From Juglans regia (taxonomy: Eukaryota > Streptophyta > Magnoliopsida > Fagales > Juglandaceae): DNA of 64,000 nt. The notes under the pieces were generated by a model, which saw only the letters and a program-made list of their open reading frames with translations, was not told where the DNA came from and made no database searches. The first letter of the stretch is position 1; each line of letters starts with the position of its first letter. Position numbers and translations under genes: made by a program. The stretch covers positions 10,612,681 to 10,676,680 of the forward strand of contig NC_049901.1 in assembly GCF_001411555.2 (NCBI RefSeq). The letters are read 5' to 3'. Of this stretch, positions 46,693-57,900 are shown piece after piece.

Positions 46693-47159
46693 TGTTGAAA
46701 TTAAAATTAATTGGAGGAGATAATCGGTACTCATAACTGTTGAGTATTGTGGAGTTTGGTTCACACCGCTCAGCGGAGTCTCTAGCTGCTCGAGCGGAGG
46801 CAAGTCAGAGAGTTCACTCAAAGAGCTACTCGACACATGACTCGAGCGGATGCGAGAACCAAATTCGCTCGACGTGGCCTCAACTCGCCACTCGGGCAAG
46901 CATCGCTAACTTTCAAAATTTTAGGGTTTTCTTCACCGCCTCTATATATATACATATATATATGTCATAAAATGACATATGGCCGTGTGTGTATAGAAGT
47001 CGTCCAATACTTGTATTGGTGATTCCTCAAGTAATAAAAATCTTCTGTAGCTCCCGTAGACGTAGGCAATTTGCCAAACCACGTAAATCTTGTGTCGTGT
47101 GATTGTTTAATTGTTCTTTTCGCATTTATTTTCACTTATTGTCATCGTTTTTCACAACA
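46693..47159 (+). repeat. Copia 5' LTR
   Basis: Starts TGTTGAAATT and ends TTCACAACA, matching TG...CA ends with inverted TGTTG/CAACA. It has a TATA-like 'ctctatatatatac' at about 46938 and U5-type 'aaaccacgtaaatcttgtg' at about 47077. The U3 carries CTCGAGCGGA and CTCGACACATGACTCGAGCG words (46785-46905) strikingly like the hAT minisatellite. Confidence 0.7.
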
Positions 47160-47160
47160 A

Positions 47161-47175
47161 TTGATATCAAGAGTC
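47161..47175 (+). other. Copia primer-binding site (degenerate)
   Basis: TTGATATCAAGAGTC follows the LTR end by one base. It resembles the usual plant Copia site TTGGTATCAGAGC, complementary to initiator tRNA-Met. Confidence 0.65.
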
Positions 47176-47199
47176 AATATTTGGGTCTAAGAAAAAACG

Positions 47200-47955
47200 A
47201 TGGCTGGAGAATAAGTGAAAGTATCGGGGATCGAGAAGTTCCATGGTACGGATTATGGATATTGGAGGATGCAGATAGAGGACTACCTCTATGGGAGGAG
47301 ACTTCATCTTCCATTGTTGGGGAAGAAGCAGGAGACCATGGTAGTTGTTGATTGGGACTTGCTAGATCGACAGGTTCTGGGGGATATTCAGCTAACCCTG
47401 TTGAGATCCGTTGCACACAACATCATCAAGGAGAAGATGATTGTGGATCTCATAGTGGCTTTGTCAAGTATGTCTGAAAAGCCATCAGCGAATAACAAGG
47501 TACATTTGATGAAAAAGTTATTCAATTTGAAAATGTCAGATGGTACGTCTATTGCACAACATCTAAATGATTTTAATACTATCACAAATCAATTGTCGTC
47601 TGTTGGAATTGAGCTTGATGATGAGATACGTGCATTGATATTATTGGCCCACTGCTAAATAGTTGAGAAGCCATGAGAATGACTGTCAGTGATTCTGCTA
47701 GTAAATCAAAGTTAAAATATGATGATATTCGTGATTCGATTTTGGCTGAGGAGGTGCTCAAGAGGGATTCAGGTGAGATCTCGGGTTCAAGTTCAACACT
47801 TAATGTTGATTATCGGGGGAGATCATAAGACAGGAACTCAAACAAAGGCAAATCAAAATCAAGGAATAGGGGCAAAAGCAAGTCAAGGCCTGGACAGCAG
47901 GCAACTTGCTAGAATTGTGGCAATGTTGATCACATAAAAAAGAACTGCAGAAATT
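47200..47955 (+). pseudogene. Copia Gag (UBN2-type capsid and zinc knuckle)
   Basis: ATG at 47200 reads MAGE then TAA at codon 5. Past that the frame encodes a typical Copia Gag: IEKFHGTDYGYWRMQIEDYL, LSSMSEKPSANNKVHLMKKL, FNLKMSDGTSIAQHLNDFNT, LDDEIRALILL, to a stop at 47656-47658. A later frame gives SKSRNRGKSKSRP and a zinc knuckle NCGNVDHIKKNC near 47915, in which a TAG sits beside the first Cys. Gag would form the virus-like particle of the retrotransposon. Multiple lesions make it non-functional. Confidence 0.85.
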
Positions 47956-50405
47956 TGAAGAAGATAGAGAATGATAGTGCTAATGTGGTAACTGAAGAAG
48001 TACATGATGCACTATTACTTGCAATTCATATTCCAGTTGATGACTGGATACTGGATTCAGGCGCTTTCTTCCACACAACTTCCTATCGGGAAATAATGAA
48101 ACACTATGTTGCAGGTGATTTTGAGAATGTGTACTTGGCTGATAGAGAGGCTTTGAACGTAGTGGGAATGAGAGACATTGATATTGCACTCTCTAACAAG
48201 AACGAGTATGCACTATTACTTGCAGTTCATATTCCAGTTGATGATTGGATACTAGATTTAGGGGCTTCCTTCCACACAACTTCTCATCGAAAAATAATGC
48301 AAAACAATGTTGCAGGTGATTTTGGGAATGTGTACTTGGCTGATGGAGAGATTTTGAACGTGATGGGAATGAGAGACATTGATATTGCACTCCCTAACAA
48401 GAACAAGTGGACCTTCTAGAATGTCAGATACATTCCTCAGTTGAAGAAAAACCTCATCTTTGTTGGGTAGCTCGATGATTGTGGTCATTCAGTAGTGTTC
48501 TCAATAGCACTTGGAAGGTCACTAAAGGGGCATTGGTACTAGCTCGGGGTAAGAAAACTGGTACACTCTATATGACTACTGGTTTTAATAATATCATTGC
48601 TACTACCATTGCAGAGAGCACAGCAGATTTGTGGCATTGTAGACTTGGTCATTTGAGTCATAAGGGTATAAAAGAACTACTGTCTAGAGGCAAACTACCA
48701 TAATTGAAATCAATTGATCTCGGTATATATGAGAGTTGTATTTTGGGGAAGCAGAAAAATGTCAGTTTCTTGAAGAGTGGTAGAACACTGAAAATAGGAA
48801 AGTTGGATCTTGTGCACACAGACGTGTAGGGACCTTCCCGAGTGGCATCTCTTAAAGGTTCTCGATACTATGTCACATTCATTGACGACCACAGCAAGAA
48901 TGTATGAGTTTATTTTTTGAAGCATAAATCTAATGTATTTAATGTGTTAAAAATTGGAAGGCCCTAGTTGAAACAGAGACAAACTTAAAGCTGAAATGCT
49001 TGAGGTCTGACAATGGTGGAGAATATATTGATGGAGGGTTCAAGGAGTATTGTCCAGCTCACTGTATCATAATAGAGAAGACCATTCTTAGAACACCACA
49101 GCAAAATGGAGTTGTTGAGGCTATGAAAAGAATCATTAATGAGCGTGCTAGAAGCATGAGGTTACATGCTGGATTACCATATACTTTCTAGGCAGATGCA
49201 GTCAGCATTGTCGTTTACTTGATAAACAGAGAACCATCAGTTCTGTTAAATTGTGGACTGCTTGAGGAGGCTTGGAACAGGAAAGAGGTTAAGTTTTTTC
49301 ACCTTAAAACTTTTGGTTGTATTTCTTATATTCTTGTTGATTCTGATGCTCGAAGTAAACTTGAGGTTCAGTTAAAGAAATGTTATTTCATTGGTTATGG
49401 AGACAAGGCATATGACTATCGTTTTTGGGATGATTAGGGTTGGAAGATTATAAGGAGCAGAAATGTGATATTCAATGAGAAGATTATGTAGAAGGACAAG
49501 TCCACTACAGTCGCTGAAACAGCTCCTCAAGAGTCTGAGTTCGTGAGTTTGGATGACCTATCAGAGGCCACAGTGTAGTGCAGAGATGTGAGTGACGGGG
49601 AGAGTGGGTCAGGTGCACCCTCTCCTATTATTCCGCAATCATCTCCAGAGCCGTCTACTCCTGCAGCTGTAGTTCCCAGGTCAATTAGGATTATTCATCC
49701 CCCACAGCGTTTTTCACCTACCTTGAATTACATTTTGTTAACAAATGGTGGAAAACCACAAAGTTATGAGGAAACCTTGCAAGTGGGAGATAGCCATGAA
49801 AGATGAGACAGATTCATTGTCAGAGAATCATACATGGGAGTTGACAGAACTTCCATCAGAAAAGAAGGTATTGCACAGAGAGTGTGTGTACCGACTACCA
49901 AGTGAAGACTGAGCAAGATGGTAGTAAGTGGTACAAAGCCAGACTTGTTGTAAAAGGCTTTCAGCAGAAACATGGTATTGATTACTCTGAGATTTTTTCT
50001 CCTGTGGTGAAGATCACAACCATCAGGTTAGTGTTGGTTATGGTTGCTACTGAAGATTTATTTGTTGAGCAGTTAGATGTGAAAACAGATTTTCTTCATG
50101 AAGACCTTGAAGAAGACATCTACATGCACCAACCTAAAGGGTTTGTAATACAGGGAAATGAAGGTTCAATTTACGGATTAAAGAAGAGCTTGTATGGCCT
50201 GAAGCAAGCTCCTAGACAGTGGTACAAGAAGTTTGACAGTTTTATGTGCAATGCAGGGTATATCAGATATCAGGCAGATCACTGCTGCTATGTCAGATAT
50301 TTTGACAGTTCTTACATTATTTTTTTACTGTATGTGGATGACATGCTTATTGCAGGAGTTAGCATTGATGAGATCAATGGTCTGAAGAAGCAGATGCCAT
50401 TGCAC
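47956..50405 (+). pseudogene. Copia Pol (duplicated protease, integrase, RT), truncated
   Basis: Protease: DDWILDSGAFFHTTS (catalytic DSG) at about 48040, then a second tandem unit with DDWILDLGASFHTTS (DLG). GAG-pre-integrase: LWHCRLGHLSHKGIKELL. Integrase core: a degraded first-Asp region, then LRSDNGGEYIDGGFKEYC, TPQQNGVVEAMKR, FGCISYI. RT: KARLVVKGFQQKHGIDYSEI, FSPVVKITTIRLVL, QLDVKTDFLHEDLEEDIYMH, YGLKQAPRQWYKKFDSFM and the catalytic YVDDMLIAG at about 50335. At least seven stops or shifts are scattered between 48420 and 49900, many of them TAG. The end is lost at about 50405. Confidence 0.88.
48009..48410 (+). repeat. 201-bp tandem duplication in the Copia protease
   Basis: Unit 1 is 48009-48209 and unit 2 is 48210-48410. 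Both begin 'gcactattacttgca' and encode 67 residues each in the same frame, ALLLA(I/V)HIPVDDWILD... to ...LxNKN. The units have since diverged (DSG against DLG, SYREIMKHY against SHRKIMQNN). Confidence 0.9.
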
Positions 50406-50680
50406 TTTTTTTTTAAGTTATATTTTTATATAGATTTTTATTAATATTTTAAAAAAATAAAATGAATTTAGAACATCATTAAAAACACTTCCTTAATTAA
50501 AAAGTAAAAAAAAAATTATTAAAAAATACTTCTTTATTTTTAATAATATTCTAAACTTTTTTTATTTTTTAAAAATATTAAAAATTATTAAAAATTTTAT
50601 ATAAAATATAACTTTAAAAAAAATATATAAAAAACACATATTACAACAGCAGGACCTTCTAGCGGAAGCCCCAGCATTAT
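50405..50680. repeat. AT-rich MITE-like repeat, family A (copy 5)
   Basis: A poly-AT interior with 'cattaaaaacacttccttaattaaaaagtaaa' and a GC edge 'aggaccttctagcggaagcc'. It abuts the broken end of the Copia element. Confidence 0.45.
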
Positions 50681-50799
50681 TATTTTTTTTTCTTCCCTCA
50701 AATTCTGTGCTTGGTTAGCATCGTAGTTCGGGACAAATCTAGAGGCAAAAGAGGAGGTCTTGCAAAAGCGGCAGCGTTGGGACCCAATTATTGCCAAAT

Positions 50800-51010
50800 T
50801 GGCTGGTGAAGGGCCCCACTCTCTGGTCCCGCGGCAGTAATGAGTGGACTCCTACTCTCTCTTATATACCAACAAATAACAATCTCTCTCTCCAGTCTCC
50901 CCTCCTTCGCCATTGATAATCCTTCATCAACCTCATCCTCACCAAACTCCATTCTATTGATTTCGAGAACACAAATAAAAGATCAAGACCAACTTCCCTC
51001 AGGCAAGCCT
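50800..51010 (+). promoter_or_regulatory. Candidate promoter and 5' UTR exon of the PICC-like gene
   Basis: 'ctcttatatacc' (about 50860) is TATA-like. It is followed by a CT-rich, ATG-poor, UTR-like stretch ('caatctctctctccagtctcccctcc'). The next coding gene on this strand starts at 54948, directly after a plausible acceptor (AATCACAG|AGAAG at 54912/54913), so a long intron in the 5' UTR is possible. This is inference; no donor is compelling. Confidence 0.3.
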
Positions 51011-52329
51011 ATATCATCCCTTATCTTTCTTTCATTGTCTTTTTTTTTTTTTTTTTCTATGATAAATCTATGATCTTTTTGTTTTCTTGATGGTGATGAA
51101 TCTTGGGTACTTCTTGCTTTGTGTTGTCCGTCCTCTGTTTTTCTCTCTATCTTTGGTGAATGATGTAATTCCCTTTCTTAAACATGCGCCCTGATCTTCC
51201 TTCTTCTGGTTCGTTTGAGCCGTTGAGGCTTAATTCTAAAGATTCATCTCTCTATGATCACGATCATTCTATCTTACATATGCATGCATATATATCTGAT
51301 CAATCTCGCTTTTAGCACGAAAATGTTGAAAAAAAAGTAGAAATTTCCATCATCGGAAGCAGCTCAAGTTCATTTTATTTCACATGGTTGATCATCTAAG
51401 AGATCAAATTCTTATTTTAAGAAGTAGGAATATTTCATTGATTTTGAAGAGATCTCATATTATTCAGTACTTTTCGTTTTTTTCATTGCGTTTCTGGGGC
51501 TGGTGGAATTAGCTAATTAGATCTCAAAAACAAAAACAAGAATTATATTTAACTTTTTTTAATTTCATTTAAATAGTTAACCTTTTGCTACTTAAACATT
51601 TGCAGCTTTTTACTCTCACTGTAACGTCTAAGTACTAGAACAATAATATAAAAAAAAAAAAAAAGTTAAAAAAAAAAAAAAAGAAACATAAAGGGAATAA
51701 GTCCAGGTTAAAGGATTATTCTTTTTCTAGAGCCAAGGCTTTGTGTTGTAATAATCACAGAGGAGCATAGAAATTTCAAGAGAGGATAATTATTTTCATC
51801 AGTTAATATTTAATATTTAATATTTTATATTTAATATTTTATAAAAAAATAGTAATTATTAAGTATAAAGTATAGAATAAATAATAATTGACGTATAGTC
51901 AAATCTTCTCATGAAAAAAAAAGAAAAAAGAAGAGTGATAATAAGGAGGGGAGGGTAAATTGATCTTGTCCGGATTTGATTTGAAGTACAGAAAGAGCCG
52001 AAGCTGAGGTGGTGCCTACCTTCTTAATGGGTCCCACGCACCATTCTTTCCTTAAGTCTGATTGTGATTGAAAGCCTTATTGCAACACTGCTAAGCAAGC
52101 TTTTATTGTGGTAGAACATGATCTTTGATCCATCTTTGAATGTTAGAATTTAGTGGGTCCCAGTTGCAACGAACGGTCAAGATTCAACCTTCAATTTTAA
52201 AAATAAATAAATTATATTTACTGAAAATAATTTTAAAATTATTTCATTATTATTTATAAATTTCACATCTGATTTCATTCTTAAAATACTCGTTAAATGT
52301 TTTAGAGACTTGCAGATTTAAGTACTTAA

Positions 52330-52515
52330 GACTTCGTTTGGAAGTTAAAATCATCTCAACTCATCATTATAATTTTTTTAAATTTTAATATAAAATATAA
52401 TAAATAATTCAACTTTTTCAAATTTTAAAATAATAATAATAATAGACAATAATATTTTAATAATATTTTATCATCTCAACTCAATTCATTTTAACATCCA
52501 AATACACTCTTATAT
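52330..52515. repeat. MITE-like repeat, family D
   Basis: Edges 'acttcgtttggaagttaaaatcatctcaac' and 'catctcaactcaattcattttaacatccaaata' form an inverted pair. The AT-rich interior is shared with 35655-35850. Confidence 0.65.
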
Positions 52516-52582
52516 GTTTGAGGTTGGAAGAGAAAATAAAGATTTTTATTATAGCATTTTTAATTATAGTTACTATTTTTAA

Positions 52583-53203
52583 TAGGGGTGTAACCGGTCC
52601 GGTCCGGTCCGGTTTTGGATAAAATCTAGGACCGAACCGGTATGTACCGGTTTTGTATTTTTCAAAACCGATTACGCACAGGTTACCCTCCTAAATCGAT
52701 ACTTCTGGTTTTACCGGTTTCCGGTCCGGTCCGATTTTCCGATTTTTTTAAAATGTAAATTTCACAATTTGTCATTAAAAATTTGTTTATAAAAAAAAAT
52801 TTGATTTAAAAAAAATTATTTTATACTTTTATTAATATATTAGACTATATAATAGTATTAATATTAGACTATTGATATAGTTATAAGTTATATATTAGTA
52901 TTAGTTATAAACTTTTAGTGATTTAGTATTAACATTTTATGTAATAATTTATAAATTATAATAAGAAATTATTTCATAAATGAATATATATGTTATATAT
53001 AAAATTTCACATAAAAATTTATAATTATACATTATATATAAAACTTATATATATTAATATTTAATATATATATAAAATATTTTGTATAAAACTTATATAT
53101 AAAAATATTATTTTTTATTTTTTTTAATCAACCTGTAAAACCGGTCCGGTTCGGTCCGGTCCGGTCCAGTTTTTCGATTTTTCGGTTTGAGTTTACACCC
53201 CTA
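52583..53203. mobile_element. Non-autonomous hAT MITE (copy 2) with 8-bp TSD
   Basis: TIRs TAGGGGTGTAAC and, inward from the right, TAGGGGTGTAAACTC. It is flanked by the exact octamer ATTTTTAA (52575-52582 and 53204-53211). Same GGTCCGGT subterminal words and same AT-rich core as 8845-9595 but 621 bp long, with a shortened right subterminal block. Confidence 0.9.
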
Positions 53204-53384
53204 ATTTTTAATTATAACTTTTATAAAAAAGTTATTTATTGTTCAATGATGCTGGTTTTTTAAAAGAATAACGTAATCTCCAAGAGCATTTCAATTTGAT
53301 GTTTTTTTAAAAAGTGGACTTGGCAATTCTTTTTTGTTTAAAATACTTTTTTATAAATTTAAGATTTTTTTTTTTAAATAACAC

Positions 53385-53730
53385 TTTTAGGCCTGATTTG
53401 AATAGTAAAATATTTTCAATTTATCTCATCTCAATATCTAAATATCACAAATATTTTTTAATTTTTAATTTTTAACTTTTAACTTTTTCATCTAATGATT
53501 ACAATTTTTCTAAATTTTGAAATAAATACAAAAAATAATTTAATATTTTCAAATACAAAATAAAATTATATTTTAATAATATTTAACTTTATAATATTTT
53601 TATTCAACTTCTCTATTTTTCTAAAATCTCATAAAACATATTAACTCAAATCATTTCATTATTATTCACAAATTATTTTACTAATATTTATATCTCATCT
53701 CATATCAACATCAAAACCAGAATTTAGATT
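53385..53730. repeat. MITE-like repeat, family D (long version)
   Basis: Starts 'aggcctgatttgaatagtaaaatattttc' and ends 'atatctcatctcatatcaacatcaaaacca', with a longer AT interior than its relatives. Confidence 0.55.
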
Positions 53731-54049
53731 AATGAGTTTTTTAAACTTCCAAACTCAAACTAAGCAAACAGTAGTTACACAAGCTAGCATCATCAGGTGA
53801 TTGATCGGAGTACGAGACCAAACGATTTCGGATCGTACAATATTGTTTTTGTAAGTGCTTGATTAAAGTATATATTTGCATGTAACTAAACAGTACATTT
53901 TTTAGCTGTCGTTCGTCGCTTGGAATCTTTACCCCCTACCACTTATGGCTCATGATCAATTATCCTCTTCTTTTTTTTTTTTAACCTAAGCTTTTGTCTT
54001 TGTATATAATTATCTGAATCATGAGGTTAAGATTTCGAGTCATGCTATA

Positions 54050-54220
54050 CAGGAGTAATGTTACTCATCATTACAACTTCCATCATCATTTCATCATCTT
54101 ATAATGTGTCATCAGGTGATTAGAAATTATTTATTAGATTTCATTTGTAAACCTATCATTTAATGCCACATCATGAGATGATGAGAGGATAATGAGAGTT
54201 GAGATGATGAATAGATTTTC
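54050..54220. repeat. Palindromic MITE, family C (copy 2)
   Basis: 'ggagtaatgttactcatcatt ... gagatgatgaatagatttt' with the same core 'gattagaaattatttattagatttcatttgtaaacctatca' as the copy at 21645-21786. Confidence 0.75.
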
Positions 54221-54947
54221 AGCAGAACGGCTTAACATATTGATGCAAGAATGAATGAATGTTCAATTCTCTTGTAATTGTCAGTCATTTGTGGAATTTA
54301 TAAGCACCATATTCGTTTGCCATAACGCATGAATGAATCCATTAATAAAATTAATCTTAGGCCATCGTATCTAACACATTTGCGTCTGTGATTTGATTCT
54401 ATTGAAATCTGGGTGGGGTAGAAGACAAAAGAGAGACAGCCTGGTAAAGTGGATACACCCCACTGGCACCAAGAGTTTTTAGAGAAAAAACTGTAAGCCA
54501 TGACAACTATGTGCTGACCAATGCCACCTCACGATTGGACCCCGCTGCACAGGAAGATGTTCGGTCAAATGAAATTACAGCTGAGCATTTTGAGTTATGC
54601 TATTTACAAGTCTGGCTGATTCTGGGTCCAAGTCCAGAACCCAATCTCTGTCATGTTGGCTAAAAATAGAAAGAAATAGTTGTCATTCATGCACACGACA
54701 TGATTTTGAGACAATCACAGATTAAGGACTAATATTTCATGTGTCTGTCTTCTCTTGATGAATTCAAATTCTGAAACTGGCTAGCAATTTTGCAAATGAA
54801 ACTACAGAACTCTCTGCCTAATGATGTGACTAGAAATGCATTGGATTTTGTTACCTGATATTCTGCCTGCTTAATCTCATTCTGAAATAATTATGAACTT
54901 GTGAAAATCACAGAGAAGAAGTCTATTAGCTGCATCTTGGTTTTGAG

Positions 54948-57900
54948 ATGGAAGAAGAGACACTAGTGAATTCAGAAGTTCCGGTGCTGAAGGCTGCCGA
55001 GGATGCTGTGATTGATGCCGATCCCATTAATAAGGTAACTGCAATCCTTTCTATTGTGGCTGTAAAATTGTATGAAATCAAGGGATAGGGATCCATGGGA
55101 AACCACCCATCAGTTTGAATTGGTCTATTTCGTTACCTGAATCATTTGAAAGCAAAAATTTGATGTTACTGGAGGGAGCTCTAATATTAATAATTGCAGT
55201 CTTATCCGAAACTAATTTTGAAGGGAGATCATCATTTGATTGTATTAGTATCGAAGTGGTCTATGATTTTTCTGCTAAATTAATCATGGCAACAGTAGAT
55301 GCATTGTTTATATTGTTGGTATTGACTTCCATGATCTTGTAACAGGTAACAAATGGAGACTTGCCCCAATTAGGAAAAGAAGGCAAGAAAGAAGAGGAAG
55401 AAACTGACGGGGAGTTTATAAAAATTGAGAAGGAATCTATAGATGCTTCACACACAGGTGTAACAGCATCTGTAGAGGACAACCACCCAACTGTCATTGA
55501 GAGAAGTTCAAGCAGAGAATTACTTGAAGCCCAAGAGAAGATAAGAGAACTAGAGTTTGAATTAGAAAGACTAGCTGGAGCAATTAAGCATTCAGAATCT
55601 GAGAGTTCTCAGCTGAAGGACGAGGTCTCACAGACAAAGGAGAAGCTGGTAGAAAGTGGAAAGAAGTATGAAGAGCTTGAACTCAACCACAAGAAAATGC
55701 AAGAACAAATTGTAGAAGACAAGGAGAAACACAGTGCACAGATAAACAGTTTGCAAGAGGCATTGCAAGCTCATGAAACAAAGAGCAAGGAGCTGGTTAA
55801 GGTGAAGGAAGCATTTGATGGTCTCAGCCTTGAGCTCGAGACCTCAAAAAAGAGGATGCAGGAGTTGGAGGATGAGCTGCAATGTTCTGCAGGTGAGGCA
55901 CAGAAGTTTGAGGAGCTGCACAAACAAAGTGGCTCACATGCAGAATCTGAGACAAAGAGGGCCTTGGAGTTTGAGAGATTGCTGGAAGTGGCAAAACTGA
56001 GCGCCAAAGAAATGGAAGATCAGATGGCTTCTGTACAAGAGGAACTGAAGGGCGTGTATGAAAAGATTGCTGAGAATCAGAAGGTTGAAGAAGCTCTCAA
56101 GGTAACTGCAGCAGAGCTTTCTGTAGTCCAAGATGAGTTGGCGCTTTCAAAATCCCAAGTACTGGACATAGAGCAGAGACTTTCTTCAAGAGAGGATCTT
56201 ATAAATGAACTGACCCAGGAACTGGACTCAAGAAAGGGTTCAGAATCTCAGATGAAGGAACATATCTCCTCACTTGAAATTCTTATAGCCTCAACTAAAG
56301 AAGATCTTCAAGTAAAGGTTTCTGAACTGGAAGAAATCAAGTTGAAGCAGCAGGAGGAAGTGAACACAAGGGAATTAGTTGAGACTTCATTGAAAACCCA
56401 GGAAGCACAATTTTCAGTAGTACAAGAGGAATTGGCTAAAGTACTCAAAGAAAAAGAAGCTCTTGAAGCAACTGTGGCAGAAATCACTAGCAAGGCAAAG
56501 CAAATGGAGGAATTGCGCAGCGATCTAGAGGAGAAATTGAGGCTCTCAGATGAGAATTTCTGCAAAACAGATTCTCTTTTGTCGCAAGCGTTGTCGAACA
56601 ATGCAGAGCTTGAAGAGAAGTTGAGGTCTCTGGAAGATCTTCATAACGAGTCTGGAGCTGCAGCAGCAACTGCTACTCAAAAAAATCTCGAGCTCGAGGA
56701 TATAATCCAGGCTTCAAATGCAACGGCAGAAGAGGCAAAATCACAACTGAGAGAGCTTGAGACACAATTTATAGCTGCAGAACAAAAGAATGTGGAGCTT
56801 GAGCAAAAGCTAAACCATACAGAACTAAAAAGCAGCGATGCCGAGAGAGAGATGAAAGAACTTTCTGAGAAAATATCTGAACTAAATGCTACATTGAGAG
56901 TGTTTGAGGAAGAAAAAGTTCAACTGAATGGCCAAATGCAGGAATACCAGGAAAAAATAAATCAGCTGGAATCAACTCTAAACCAGTCCTCATTACGAAA
57001 TTCAGAGCTTGAGGAGGAATTGAAGATTGCTGTCGGTAAATGCACTGAACATGAGGATCGAGCCACTATGAACCATCAGCGTAGCCTTGAGCTAGAAGAC
57101 TTGATCCAGGTATCTCATTCCAAAGTGGAGGACGCCAGTAAAAAGGCGAGTGAGTTCGAGTTGCTACTCGAAGCAGAGAAGCATAGAATTCAGGAACTTG
57201 AAGAACAGATAAGCACATTAGAAAAGAAATGTGGGGACGCTGAAGCAGATTCCAAGACATACTCTGACAAGGTATTAGAACTTTCGTCAGAACTTGAGAC
57301 ATTCCAAGCTCGAGCATCAAGCCTTGAAATTGCACTGCAAACGGCTAACGAAAAGGAAAGAGAGCTGACAGAGTCCTTGAATCTAGCAATAGATGAGAAG
57401 GGAAGACTAGAAGATGCATCGACCAGTTCTAGCGAGAAGCTTGCTGAAGCAGAAAATCTATTGGAGGTCTTGAAGAATGAATTGAATCTGACACAGGAGA
57501 AGTTGGTAAGCATTGAAAATGATCTTAAGGCTGCAGGAATGAGAGAGAATGAGGTAATGGAGAAGCTTAAATCTGCAGAAGAGGAACTAGAGCAACAAGG
57601 AAGAGTGATAGAACAAGCTACTGCAAGAAACTCAGAGCTGGAATTGTTACACGATTCCCTAGCAAGAGATTCTGAGGGTAAACTCCAAGAAGCAATGGCA
57701 AATCTCAACAATAGGGATTCTGAGGCAAAATCTTTGTTTGAGAAACTGAAGATACATGAAGACCAGGTGAAGATTTATGAAGAGCAGGTGGCTCAAGCGG
57801 CTGGAAATTCTGCATCTTTGAAGGAGGAGTTGGATCAGACTTTATTGAAATTGTCTTCTTTGGAAAGCACAAATCAAGAACTCCGAGAACAGATTTCGAA

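Larger units (their letters stand above)
46693..50405 (+). mobile_element. Ty1/copia retrotransposon, 3' truncated
   Basis: 5' LTR 46693-47159, primer site, gag, protease (duplicated), integrase and most of RT, all on the plus strand. RNase H, the PPT and the 3' LTR are missing: homology stops at about 50400, where a family A AT-rich repeat begins. Confidence 0.85.
51011..54947. other. Long non-coding stretch with several MITEs
   Basis: No coding sequence found. Contains family D repeats at 52330-52515 and 53385-53730, a hAT MITE at 52583-53203 and a family C palindrome at 54050-54220. May be the first intron of the PICC-like gene. Confidence 0.5.
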
